From contig NZ_AP018290.1 of assembly GCF_002368415.1 (NCBI RefSeq), positions 1,739,470 through 1,803,469 on the forward strand: DNA of 64,000 bases, written 5' to 3'. The first letter of the stretch is position 1; every line of letters begins with the position of its first letter. Shown piece after piece: positions 9,041-17,475 of the stretch. Source of the DNA: Calothrix sp. NIES-4105 (lineage in GTDB: Bacteria; Cyanobacteriota; Cyanobacteriia; Cyanobacteriales; Nostocaceae). The notes beneath the pieces were generated by a model that saw nothing but the letters and a program-made list of their open reading frames with translations, was not told the origin of the DNA and searched no databases. Both the position numbers and the translations under genes were made by a program.

Positions 9041-10045
9041 ATGAATTCTATTGGAATTGTTGTGATTGGAAGAAATGAGGGAAATCGCCTCAAAACTTGT
9101 TTATTCTCATTAATAAACAAAAACGCTACTATTGTTTATGTTGATTCTGGTTCGACAGATGGTAGTATTGAATTGGCTCGTTCTTTGGGTATTGCTGTTG
9201 TAGAACTTGATTTATCTATTCCATTTACTGCTGCTCGTGCCAGAAACGCAGGCTTTGAATATTTATTACAACAAGAACCTCATATTGAATTTGTGCAATT
9301 TGTTGATGGAGATTGTCTAATAATAGAGGGATGGTTAACGCGCGCCTTAGCTGAAATGCTCCAAAATCGTGATGCAGTAGTCGTATTCGGGCGCCTACGA
9401 GAACTATACCCCGAAGCATCAATTTATAATCGCTTATGCAATGTTGAGTGGCACGTTCCTGTTGGAGAAGCAAAATATTGTGGTGGTATTGCAATGATGC
9501 GGGTAAGCGCGTTCCAAAAAGTCTCTGGTTTTAACCCTTGCCTCATTGCAGGCGAGGAACCAGAACTGTGTATGCGGCTACGTCAAGCTGGAGGAAAAAT
9601 TTTAAGGATAGATGCAGAAATGGCACGACACGATGCGAATATGACAAGTTTTTGGCAATGGTGGAAGCGCTCCATTCGTAACGGTCATGCTTATGCTGAG
9701 GGTGCTTGGCTGCAAGGTCGCAGTCCTGATCGCTATTGGTTAAAACAAAGTAACATGATTTGGATGTGGGGTTTAATATTACCTTTATTGGTTGTTGTTA
9801 CCTTATTACCAACTAAAGGACTAAGCATACTTTTACTGCTAACAGGATACATTTATATATTTTTTAAAGTGTACAATATAACACGTCGTAAAGGCTTTGA
9901 AAGAAAAGACTGTATCCTATTTGCTTTATTTTGCATTATAGATAAATATCCTATGTTATACGGTCAAATAAAGTTTCACATTTCTAGATTATTGAAACGG
10001 CAAAGCACCATAATGGAATATAAAAACTTACTTCCTAGCAATTGA
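9041..10045 (+). CDS. Glycosyltransferase family 2 with C-terminal membrane segments
   Basis: A 334-residue protein. The GT-A domain starts at IGIVVIGRNEG (~4-14), has DSGSTDGS (~34-41) and the metal-binding FVDGDC (~87-92), and a later GEEPELCMRLRQAGG block typical of GT2 acceptor-side acids. Residues ~240-275 are strongly hydrophobic (one or two membrane helices), so the enzyme is probably membrane-anchored. A purine-rich TTGGAGGG lies just before the ATG, a good ribosome-binding site. It is part of the cluster 1 operon; the sugar is unknown. Confidence 0.87.
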   Translation: MNSIGIVVIGRNEGNRLKTCLFSLINKNATIVYVDSGSTDGSIELARSLGIAVVELDLSIPFTAARARNAGFEYLLQQEPHIEFVQFVDGDCLIIEGWLTRALAEMLQNRDAVVVFGRLRELYPEASIYNRLCNVEWHVPVGEAKYCGGIAMMRVSAFQKVSGFNPCLIAGEEPELCMRLRQAGGKILRIDAEMARHDANMTSFWQWWKRSIRNGHAYAEGAWLQGRSPDRYWLKQSNMIWMWGLILPLLVVVTLLPTKGLSILLLLTGYIYIFFKVYNITRRKGFERKDCILFALFCIIDKYPMLYGQIKFHISRLLKRQSTIMEYKNLLPSN

Positions 10046-10091
10046 TACAGTTCTAGATTAAAACTTTAATTATTCAATAAGGAAAATAGTA

Positions 10092-11144
10092 ATGGGAACA
10101 CAACTGAAATCAGCAGTAATTGGCACAGGAGCGATTTCTAAACAGCATCTGAGTTTTCTGTCTAAATCAGAACGCTCTAAAATAGTTGGTGTTTGCGACC
10201 TATCCAAAGCATCGGCTAAATATGCAGCACAGCGATATGGCGCCGACTCCATCTATACAGATTATCACCAAATGCTTTCTGAAGCGAAGCCTGATATTGT
10301 ACATATTCTAACTCCCCCTCACACTCATAAACAAATTGCTAAAGACTGTTTAGAAGCTGGTATGCATGTGTTTTGTGAAAAACCAATAACACCAACCTAT
10401 GACGAGTTCCAAGAACTTTGCCATCTAGCCCAATCTCAAAATCGCTGGTTGATTGAAAATCAAAATTACTGCTTCAACGAAAAAATATTGACGATAAAAA
10501 GATTAGTGGATGAAGGTATTTTAGGAGAGGTACGGGAAGTTGAAGTGAGAATTGCGCTCTCTGTACGCGATGGTGGAGTTTTCGCTGACGAAAATTTGCC
10601 CAACCCAATTCATAAACTTCCCGCAGGAGTAATTCACGATTTTATTACACACCTGTCTTCGTTGGTGGTACGCTTTATACCCGACTTCGACCGAGTTAGC
10701 GCTGCTTGGAGCAATCACGGTGGTGGAGAATTATTTAAGTATGATGATTTGGATGCAATCGCAATTGGAAATTCTGCCCATGCTCGTATCAGATTCACCA
10801 GTCATGCTTTACCCCAGGCATTTAATGTAGTAGTGCGAGGTTCAGAAGGTTATGTTGAAACAGATTTATTCCAGCCATATTTACGCTGCGTCATTCCACG
10901 CGCGGGCGAATTGCTATCTCCACTTGTTAACCATTTTATGAATGGATGTAATTTAATTAGCTCAACATTTATTAACTTTCGCAATAAGGTAATGCAAAAA
11001 ACCCCTTATGAAGGTTTGCATCGACTTTTAGATAAAACCTATGAAGCTCTAGTTGATGGAAAAACTCCACCAATAAGTTTTGAAGAAATGGAACGTACTA
11101 ACCGATTAGTTAATCAATTACTTCTGGAGAAAGGACAATTTTAA
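10092..11144 (+). CDS. Gfo/Idh/MocA family NAD(P)-dependent sugar oxidoreductase
   Basis: A 350-residue enzyme with an N-terminal Rossmann fold (AVIGTGAISKQH, ~8-19) and the family EKP signature in VFCEKPITP (~92-100). It continues into the C-terminal alpha/beta domain with a catalytic-type His region (VIHDFITHLSSL, ~180). These enzymes oxidise or reduce sugars, often nucleotide-sugar intermediates. In a polysaccharide cluster it most likely makes a modified sugar donor together with the adjacent SDR enzyme. GGAAAATAGT before the ATG is a plausible ribosome site. The exact substrate is not readable from sequence. Confidence 0.88.
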   Translation: MGTQLKSAVIGTGAISKQHLSFLSKSERSKIVGVCDLSKASAKYAAQRYGADSIYTDYHQMLSEAKPDIVHILTPPHTHKQIAKDCLEAGMHVFCEKPITPTYDEFQELCHLAQSQNRWLIENQNYCFNEKILTIKRLVDEGILGEVREVEVRIALSVRDGGVFADENLPNPIHKLPAGVIHDFITHLSSLVVRFIPDFDRVSAAWSNHGGGELFKYDDLDAIAIGNSAHARIRFTSHALPQAFNVVVRGSEGYVETDLFQPYLRCVIPRAGELLSPLVNHFMNGCNLISSTFINFRNKVMQKTPYEGLHRLLDKTYEALVDGKTPPISFEEMERTNRLVNQLLLEKGQF

Positions 11145-11206
11145 GGAAGTAGGTTTTTGGGGATTTTTGAAGATTTTTGTAAATTAATATAATGAGGTTT
11201 TTGTCT

Positions 11207-12271
11207 ATGAAACTACTAATTACAGGAGCTTCCGGTTTTGTTGGACAGTATGTGGTTGCTCAAGCACTGCAAAAAGGACACCAAGTACGCGCGGTTATAC
11301 GTCCATCCACCAACATCAGCAAACTTGCTTGCTATGATCATCCAGCATTAGAAATAGCCCGTTTAGACTTACGACGCAAAGCTGGTATAGTAGATGCGCT
11401 ACTGGGTGTAGATGCAGTTATTCATCTTGCAGCAGTTAAGGATGGCGACTTTTACACTAGATTAGCTGGCACGGTCACTGCCACAGAGAACTTACTTGAT
11501 GCGATGATAGAAGCAAGAGTACAGCGTCTGATTAACATTAGCACTTTCTGCGTATACGACTACCTTCGCATCCCGACACACGCAACAATTAACGAAGATT
11601 CGCGGATCGAATGTGACCCCTTGGAGCGGGATGAATACACTCAAACCAAGCTGCTTCAAGAAGAACTTGTACATGAGTTCCAACAAAATCATAAGTCACA
11701 AGTTACAATTATCCGTCCTGGGCTAATATATGGACGTTCGGAGTGGTGGAGTTCTTTACTAGGAGGTAAATTAGCTGGCAATCTTTGGTTGCGAATTGGT
11801 GGTTATGCGACTATACCCTTGACATATATCGAAAACTGTGCGGAAGCAATCGTTTGTGCTGCGGAACGTCCAGAGTCAATTGGTAAAATTATCAATATTG
11901 TTGATGACAATTTACCAACTCAAAGAGCTTATGTCAAAAAATTAAAGCAATACAAATTTCCCATTCCCAAAACAATCCCCATTAATTGGACACTTATGCG
12001 TAGCATCGCTTGGGGAATGTGGAAGTACAATAAAGTCGCACTTAAAGGTCAAGCAAAATTACCTGGTATATTCAACCCAATCATACTAGATGCCAGATTC
12101 AAGCATTTTAGTTTCAGCAATCAGAATGCAAAACAAATTTTGAATTGGCAGCCCAAATATTCCCTTGATGCTGCACTCAAGCGTATATCTAGCAATGAAG
12201 ACCTATTACAAGTACAGCAACCAATGGTAGAGGTAACAAAAGAGGAAAGCTTATGCGGATTGCTTACTTAA
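11207..12271 (+). CDS. NAD-dependent epimerase/dehydratase (extended SDR)
   Basis: MKLLITGASGFVGQ gives the GxxGxxG nucleotide-binding motif at residues 6-12, and YTQTK (~144-148) is the YxxxK catalytic pair. Length (354 aa) fits extended SDRs that epimerise or dehydrate nucleotide sugars. An in-frame ATG exists five codons upstream at 11192, but the bases around it (ATGAGG) sit about nine bases before ATG 11207 and look like its ribosome site, so I start at 11207. The 3' end overlaps the next glycosyltransferase gene by 19 bases, indicating translational coupling. It may work with the Gfo/Idh enzyme on the same sugar. Confidence 0.86.
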   Translation: MKLLITGASGFVGQYVVAQALQKGHQVRAVIRPSTNISKLACYDHPALEIARLDLRRKAGIVDALLGVDAVIHLAAVKDGDFYTRLAGTVTATENLLDAMIEARVQRLINISTFCVYDYLRIPTHATINEDSRIECDPLERDEYTQTKLLQEELVHEFQQNHKSQVTIIRPGLIYGRSEWWSSLLGGKLAGNLWLRIGGYATIPLTYIENCAEAIVCAAERPESIGKIINIVDDNLPTQRAYVKKLKQYKFPIPKTIPINWTLMRSIAWGMWKYNKVALKGQAKLPGIFNPIILDARFKHFSFSNQNAKQILNWQPKYSLDAALKRISSNEDLLQVQQPMVEVTKEESLCGLLT

Positions 12272-13548
12272 CAGGCGAATATCCAAGGGCAACAGATACC
12301 TTTATTCAACGAGAGGTAACAGCCCTGCGACAAATGGGTGTGGAAGTAGACACTTTTTCTATTCGCCGCACTAGTAATGAACACATGGTGGGAGAAGAAC
12401 AAAAGCAAGAACGTAATCGGACTTTTTACATTCTTCCTCCAAATCCGATCAATTTACTGTTATCGCACCTAAATTTACTGCTTGCTTCACCAAAAAGATA
12501 TTTGCAAGCGATGAAGCTAGCTTGGTTAACAAGCCAACCAGGATTTAGAGGCGCCCTGTTTCAATTCTTGTACTTTTTGGAAGCGGGCATTGTTGCTAAA
12601 CAAATTAAAATTAGACAAATAGTTCATTTGCACAACCACATTGTTGAGGCGAGTGGTACTGTTGCAATGCTTGCTGCCCAGATGGGAGGATTCACATACA
12701 GCTTTACATTGCATGGCCCGTATATTTTCTTTAAACCGTATCAATGGCGCCTAGACGAAAAAATAAAACGTGCGCTTTTTGTCTGTTGTATTAGTTATTA
12801 TGCACGCAGTCAAGCTATGATATTTGCACCCACCGAAAAGTGGAATAAAATGCATATTATTCATTGCGGTGTTAACCCTGTTTTATTCAATATTACCTCA
12901 CACACTGAGTTAAGTAAACGCTTGCTTTTTGTTGGACGACTAGCAGCAGCAAAAGGTTTACCAATTCTTCTGGAAAGTCTTGCCATTTTACAACAAGCAC
13001 ATCCTGATATTTCCTTAACAGTTGTTGGTGATGGTCCAGACCGTGAAAAGTTAGAACGAAAAACTACAGAGTTAGGATTAAGTCAAAATGTAAATTTTGT
13101 TGGCTACAAATCTCAAGCTCAAGTACGCGAATATTTTCAGCTAACCGATGTATTCGTTATGTCTAGCTTTGCTGAAGGAATACCAGTCGTTTTGATGGAA
13201 GCAATGGCAGCAGGTGTACCTGTTGTAGCTACTCAAATTGCAGGCATCAGTGAATTGGTTGAAGATGGTGTCAACGGCTACCTTGTTCCGCCTGCTGATT
13301 CTGTTTCTCTGGCAGCGCGCGTTGACAAATTATTATCAAATCATCTACTTAGGGCAGCATTTGGTCAAGCAGGTCGAGCGAAAGTAGAAAAAGACTTTAA
13401 TATACATTATGAAGTCGCGCGGCTACATTGCTTGATGAGTAGTGCAATGCTTGGTCATGTTGAACCGATTCGTCCAAACTATAACAAACAAGTAGTCTTT
13501 CTTGAAGATGAAACGGTACAGGATTTATGCAATTTGGTTGTTTTTTAA
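12253..13548 (+). CDS. Glycosyltransferase family 4 (WcaL/colanic-acid type)
   Basis: A 431-residue GT-B enzyme. The start MRIAYLTGEYPRATDTFIQRE (13 central residues LTGEYPRATDTFI) is the N-terminal signature of WcaL/AmsK-like colanic-acid glycosyltransferases. The donor domain has VGRLAAAKGLPILLESL (~226) and the E-x7-E motif EGIPVVLME within FAEGIPVVLMEAMAAG (~305-320), followed by GVPVVAT. It overlaps the upstream SDR gene by 19 bases. Galactose is a common donor in this subfamily, but that is inference only. Confidence 0.88.
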   Translation: MRIAYLTGEYPRATDTFIQREVTALRQMGVEVDTFSIRRTSNEHMVGEEQKQERNRTFYILPPNPINLLLSHLNLLLASPKRYLQAMKLAWLTSQPGFRGALFQFLYFLEAGIVAKQIKIRQIVHLHNHIVEASGTVAMLAAQMGGFTYSFTLHGPYIFFKPYQWRLDEKIKRALFVCCISYYARSQAMIFAPTEKWNKMHIIHCGVNPVLFNITSHTELSKRLLFVGRLAAAKGLPILLESLAILQQAHPDISLTVVGDGPDREKLERKTTELGLSQNVNFVGYKSQAQVREYFQLTDVFVMSSFAEGIPVVLMEAMAAGVPVVATQIAGISELVEDGVNGYLVPPADSVSLAARVDKLLSNHLLRAAFGQAGRAKVEKDFNIHYEVARLHCLMSSAMLGHVEPIRPNYNKQVVFLEDETVQDLCNLVVF

Positions 13549-13577
13549 GTTTGTATTAAGCACTGGAAATAACAGAT

Positions 13578-14660
13578 ATGAAATATCACATCGCTTTGAG
13601 CGTAAACCACGACTTAGAAGTTATTGCTAAAACTGCTACTGCAGGAAAATGCCCCTCACATATCATGTGGGACATCAGCAAGCATTTAGGAGCGCGCATT
13701 TATCAACCAAGTGCAGTTAAAGTGGCGCCCATAGATAAAATGCTTGCAAAGATTATAGGTAGTCCTGAACAGTGGGCTTTGGCACGCCAATTATCACCAC
13801 AACTTAAAGAGGATGATGTTATATATTGCGATGGTGAATACGTTGGTATCCCTATCGCTGTAATGACTAGTGCATCACGTCATCGCCCCAAAATAGTTAT
13901 GTATACTCAAAACATTAACCGACCACGAGGACGTTTAGCACTAAAACTGTTTAACCTAAAAAATAAGGTTGATCTATTTATGGCAGGTACTAGTTCGCAA
14001 GCAGAATTACTGCGCCGCTACCTGCCTAAGAGCGAAAACCGTGTCTACAAAATTCCTTGCCAAGCACCAGTAGATATATCCTTCTTTACACCAGGAGTTG
14101 CCTCATCAAAAAAGCTACGTCCGATCATTGGAAGCGGTGGTTTAGAAAAACGGGACTATCAAACTTTGGCATTGGCAACATCCGAATTAGATGTCGATGT
14201 GAAGATTTGCGCTTTTTCGCCTAGCACAACTGCACGACAAGAGACATTTCCAAAAGTTATGCCAGAAAACATGTCTTGTCGCTTTTACGACTGGTGTGAT
14301 TTGGTGCAGCTTTACCGCGATTCCGATATAGTAGTTCTTCCGCTTTTTGAGAATAACTATCAAGCCGGACTTACTACACTGTTTGAAGCTATGGCTTGTC
14401 GGCGCCCCGTGATAGTAACCCGTTCTGAAGGAATCATTGGCGACTTAATTGATTCGGATGCTGTTACAGGTGTTAATCCTTGTGACCCTGACGGGCTGAA
14501 GCAAGCAATTGAGAAGCTGTTAGATAATCCTGAAAAAGCGAGTGCCCAAGCTCAACGAGGTTATGAATTAGTAACTAAAGAATTCAACAATAGTAAGTAT
14601 ATTCAAGATTTCGCAAAAAAACTTATTTCTACATTTGAAAGTGTAAATACAAATATATAG
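13578..14660 (+). CDS. Glycosyltransferase family 4-like protein
   Basis: A 360-residue GT-B protein. The N-terminal half is diverged. The C-terminal domain holds DSDIVVLPLFENNYQAGL (~250) and the E-type motif TTLFEAMACRRPVIVTRSEG (~265-285), then a terminal stretch (ANAxEKASAQAQRGYELV-like) typical of GT4. The first acid of the canonical E-x7-E appears replaced by Gln or shifted (QAGLTTLFE), so activity or donor choice may differ from the neighbours. It lies 29 bases after the preceding gene and 16 bases before wzx. Confidence 0.75.
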   Translation: MKYHIALSVNHDLEVIAKTATAGKCPSHIMWDISKHLGARIYQPSAVKVAPIDKMLAKIIGSPEQWALARQLSPQLKEDDVIYCDGEYVGIPIAVMTSASRHRPKIVMYTQNINRPRGRLALKLFNLKNKVDLFMAGTSSQAELLRRYLPKSENRVYKIPCQAPVDISFFTPGVASSKKLRPIIGSGGLEKRDYQTLALATSELDVDVKICAFSPSTTARQETFPKVMPENMSCRFYDWCDLVQLYRDSDIVVLPLFENNYQAGLTTLFEAMACRRPVIVTRSEGIIGDLIDSDAVTGVNPCDPDGLKQAIEKLLDNPEKASAQAQRGYELVTKEFNNSKYIQDFAKKLISTFESVNTNI

Positions 14661-14676
14661 GATGTGAAGAAAAGTT

Positions 14677-16017
14677 ATGACATCCCTTAAAAAACGTGCT
14701 ATTCATGGCGCCATCTGGACAATTATAGGATTTGGATCAATACAAATACTCAGATTTGGTAATAATCTAGTTTTAACTCGCTTGCTCAAACCAGAGTTTT
14801 TTGGCATAATGGCTCTGGTTACAACTCTAAGAGTTGGTTTAGAGCTATTTTCAGACATTGGGATTGGTCAAAATATTGTAAACAGTAAACAAGGTGATGA
14901 CCCGAAGTTTTTAAATACTGTTTGGACTCTACAAGTAATACGTGGTGTAGTAATTTGGATTATTTGCTTACTTGTTGCCTTGCCAATAGCTAAGTTCTAT
15001 AACGAAACCCGGTTAATGTGGTTAATTCCGATTACTGTATTTTCCTCAGTATTAGATGGACTTAGTTCAACTAGCATACATACCCTGCATCGCCGCATGG
15101 AACTGGGTAAGCTTTCAATGTATGAACTGATACTGCAAGCATGTTTTTTGTCTACCTTATGTTTTTTAGTTTGGTTGTATCCAAACATTTGGACTTTAGC
15201 TATTGGAACAACAATAGGAGCATTATACAAATTAGTAACTAGCCATTGGTTAATACCGAAATATAGAAACCGTTTTGCATGGGATCAAGATTCTGCCAAA
15301 GAAATATTGTCCTTCGGTAAGTGGATTTTTATTGCATCCGTACTAGTGTTTGTTGCTGAACAAGCCGACCGCTTAATTTTAGGTAAACTTTTATCATTTG
15401 AAATGCTAGGGATTTACACAGTAGCTTATACCTTAGCCAACATTCCCAAAGAAGTCATTAAACAACTTAGCCACAAAGTTATTTTTCCTGCAGTTGCCGA
15501 GCAAGCTGATTTACCAAGACATTGTTTGCGCGCCAAAATTCTTCACCAGCGGCGCCTGATATTAATAGGGTGTGCGCTGGTATTAGCTGTTTTAGTGACT
15601 ATTGGTGATATGGTTGTTAGAATATTGTATGATCAAAGATATGCTGCTGCTTGTTGGATGATGCCAATTTTATGTTGTGGCATTTGGTTTTCGCTGTTAT
15701 TTTACACTATCAGTCCTGCTTTATTAGGAATTGGCAAACCATTATACTCGGCTCAAAGTAATTTCGCACGCTTTGGAATCATTGTTTTTGGTGTCCCTTT
15801 AGCGTATCATGGCTTTGGTATATTAGGCGCAGTTACGGTTATTGCACTCAGCGATTTACCTTTGTATATTGTCAATCTTTATGGACTTTGGCAGGAGAAA
15901 CTTACTTGCTTTATTCAAGATATTCAATCGACTGTCTTTTTTATTGGTGTACTGACCCTACTATTATTAATTCGTTATAGCTTAGGTTTTGGAGTTCCTA
16001 TTCAACAACTACTTTAA
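14677..16017 (+). CDS. Wzx-type polysaccharide flippase (MOP superfamily)
   Basis: A 446-residue membrane protein with about 12 hydrophobic segments and the typical opening KKRAIHGAIWTIIGFGSIQI, then LRFGNNLVLTRLLKPEFFG. This is the RfbX/Wzx (MATE-like) N-terminus where residues of the first helix face the substrate cavity. The family flips undecaprenyl-diphosphate-linked repeat units to the periplasm before Wzy polymerisation. It is the last tightly spaced gene of cluster 1, and 180 bases of spacer containing a perfect palindrome follow. Confidence 0.88.
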   Translation: MTSLKKRAIHGAIWTIIGFGSIQILRFGNNLVLTRLLKPEFFGIMALVTTLRVGLELFSDIGIGQNIVNSKQGDDPKFLNTVWTLQVIRGVVIWIICLLVALPIAKFYNETRLMWLIPITVFSSVLDGLSSTSIHTLHRRMELGKLSMYELILQACFLSTLCFLVWLYPNIWTLAIGTTIGALYKLVTSHWLIPKYRNRFAWDQDSAKEILSFGKWIFIASVLVFVAEQADRLILGKLLSFEMLGIYTVAYTLANIPKEVIKQLSHKVIFPAVAEQADLPRHCLRAKILHQRRLILIGCALVLAVLVTIGDMVVRILYDQRYAAACWMMPILCCGIWFSLLFYTISPALLGIGKPLYSAQSNFARFGIIVFGVPLAYHGFGILGAVTVIALSDLPLYIVNLYGLWQEKLTCFIQDIQSTVFFIGVLTLLLLIRYSLGFGVPIQQLL

Positions 16018-16050
16018 AATCAGGTTTATATATAGTAAATAAATGCGCGC

Positions 16051-16086
16051 TTTATGTAAATAAATACGTGTATTTATTTACATAAA
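16051..16086. repeat. Perfect 36 bp AT-rich palindrome
   Basis: Arms of 17 bases (16051-16067 and 16070-16086, TTTATGTAAATAAATAC and its exact complement) flank a 2-base centre. It lies between wzx and wecG. There is no T-tract, so it is not a standard terminator; it could be a cruciform, a protein-binding site or a dual-strand transcript end. Confidence 0.75.
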
Positions 16087-16196
16087 TATATTAAATACTC
16101 AATTACGTTTGGCGTTGAAATTATTATTTTAATTATCTAATTCAGGAAATAGATTCAAACAGTTTTTGCATCGAATTTGAGTTATTAAAGTAGACT

Positions 16197-16952
16197 ATGA
16201 TTAACCAAGTTAATTTATTGAATGTGAATATCGATAACATTACGATGTTAGAGTTATTAGAACAACTTCAATTTGGTGGTGTTGTGTTTACTCCAAATGT
16301 AGACCATTTGGTGAAACTACAGAAAAATCAAGAATTTTACAGCGTTTATCAAGAAGCTGACTATATAGTTTGCGATAGTAAGATTCTAATGTACGTATCT
16401 AAGTTCTTAGGTACGCCCATTCAAGAAAAAATCTCTGGTTCTGATTTGTTTCCAGCTTTTTATACTTATTATCGAAATGATGATAGAATTAAAATATTTT
16501 TGTTAGGAGGCTTAGGAAACACAGCAAAGCAAGCTCAACAAAAAATCAATTCAAAGGTTGGTAGAAATATTATTATTGATACTTACTCGCCTCCCTTTGG
16601 TTTTGAAAATGATGAACAAGAGTGCCGAAAAATTATTCAACTGATTAATAAGTCAAGGGCAACCGTTCTAGCTATTGGTGTTGGGGCGCCAAAACAAGAA
16701 TTGTGGATTCATAAGAATAAACATCAATTAAATAATGTGAAGATATTCTTGGCAATTGGCGCAACGATTAATTTCGAGACGGGTAATCTAAAACGTTCTC
16801 CAAAATGGATGAGTGCAATTGGTCTAGAATGGCTTTACAGACTTATGTCCGAACCTCGTCGTCTCTGGAAAAGATACCTACTTGATGATTTACCATTTTT
16901 TTGGCTAGTTTTGAAACAAAGATTTCAGTTTTACGAAAATCCTTGGTCGTAA
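16197..16952 (+). CDS. WecG/TagA/CpsF family glycosyltransferase (GT26)
   Basis: A 251-residue enzyme with the family landmarks in order. FTPNVDHLVKL (~31-41) is the nucleotide-sugar site, DSKILMYVSKFLG follows, then the GVGAPKQELW motif (~161-170) with the conserved Gln-Glu, INFETGNLKRSPKWM (~190-204), and the C-terminal GLEWLYRLMSEPRRLWKRY tail for membrane association. Members transfer N-acetylmannosamine or related sugars to lipid-linked acceptors early in polymer synthesis. The upstream spacer is 180 bases, so it may have its own promoter. A remnant of a paralogue lies at 2606-2881. Confidence 0.9.
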   Translation: MINQVNLLNVNIDNITMLELLEQLQFGGVVFTPNVDHLVKLQKNQEFYSVYQEADYIVCDSKILMYVSKFLGTPIQEKISGSDLFPAFYTYYRNDDRIKIFLLGGLGNTAKQAQQKINSKVGRNIIIDTYSPPFGFENDEQECRKIIQLINKSRATVLAIGVGAPKQELWIHKNKHQLNNVKIFLAIGATINFETGNLKRSPKWMSAIGLEWLYRLMSEPRRLWKRYLLDDLPFFWLVLKQRFQFYENPWS

Positions 16953-16996
16953 GCCAAACAATATAAATTTAGGAAATGATCCAAGAATAGTCAAAA

Positions 16997-17020
16997 ACCC
17001 GGTTTTTTAGGAAACCGGGT
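16997..17020. terminator. Hairpin terminator after wecG
   Basis: ACCCGGTTT (16997-17005) pairs with AAACCGGGT (17012-17020) around a 6-base loop. Five A residues lie immediately left, so the hairpin is followed by TTTTT on the minus strand; on the plus strand the tail is only moderately T-rich. It separates cluster 1 from the feo region. Confidence 0.65.
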
Positions 17021-17051
17021 CTAAATTTATATTACAGTTCAAATCAAAGAA

Positions 17052-17240
17052 ATGAGGGCTGAAACACAATCTTCTGGTATGTATGGTGATGAATGTTGGG
17101 GTATGATGGCTGCTGCGCCGTCTAATGGTAGTTATAATGATAATAATGATTATTCAAATTTAGATTCAGCAAATCAGACAATCAAGCTAAAATATAAAGT
17201 TCGTTATAACGTGATTCCCAACGTAAATGGTCAAAGTTGA
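17052..17240 (+). CDS. Possible 62-residue leader ORF upstream of feoA (doubtful)
   Basis: The frame starts at ATG 17052 and ends 14 bases inside feoA. It is rich in Asn, Asp, Ser and Tyr (SYNDNNDYSN around residues 31-40), and that stretch is produced by the ATAATGATAATAATGATT bases of the candidate Fur box. I recognise no family. It may be a real short leader peptide translationally coupled to feoA, or simply promoter DNA that happens to be open. The second reading is favoured because the Fur-like site lies inside it. Confidence 0.25.
   Translation: MRAETQSSGMYGDECWGMMAAAPSNGSYNDNNDYSNLDSANQTIKLKYKVRYNVIPNVNGQS
17133..17151 (+). promoter_or_regulatory. Candidate Fur box upstream of feoAB
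   Basis: TATAATGATAATAATGATT matches the 19-base Fur consensus (GATAATGATAATCATTATC) at about 15 positions by eye. It lies ~76 bases before the feoA start. Ferrous iron transport genes are standard targets of iron-dependent Fur repression, so position and function agree. Confidence 0.6.
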
Positions 17241-17475
17241 ACTTGCGACGATGAAACCAAAAGAGAGTGCTATAATCACAGGAATTTCGGCAGAAGCTAG
17301 TTTAGAACAGCGTTTACTGGCACTTGGGTTTCGTGCTGGTCGTAAAATAACAATGTTGCGTTCTTCACCTTTTAATGGCCCGCTTCACGTCCGTGTCGGG
17401 ACAACAGAAGTAATGTTGCGGCGTCGTGATGCAAAATCAATTCAACTAATTCAAATATCAGAGGTGCCAAAATGA
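17227..17475 (+). CDS. feoA: Ferrous iron transport protein A
   Basis: An 82-residue SH3-like cytoplasmic protein. LEQRLLALGFRAGRKITMLR (~31-50) and GPLHVRVGTTEVMLRRRDA (~55-73) are the FeoA core. It is thought to assist the FeoB GTPase permease. An alternative start at ATG 17251 (MKPKES) would remove eight residues; the family usually begins close to there. The stop overlaps feoB by four bases (ATGA), so the two are translationally coupled. Fe(II) uptake under low iron is the expected role, consistent with the Fur-like site upstream. Confidence 0.9.
   Translation: MVKVELATMKPKESAIITGISAEASLEQRLLALGFRAGRKITMLRSSPFNGPLHVRVGTTEVMLRRRDAKSIQLIQISEVPK

Noticed and set aside
16997-17020. Hairpin considered as a riboswitch for feoA
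   Set aside because: Simple stem-loop typical of terminators; no conserved aptamer features.
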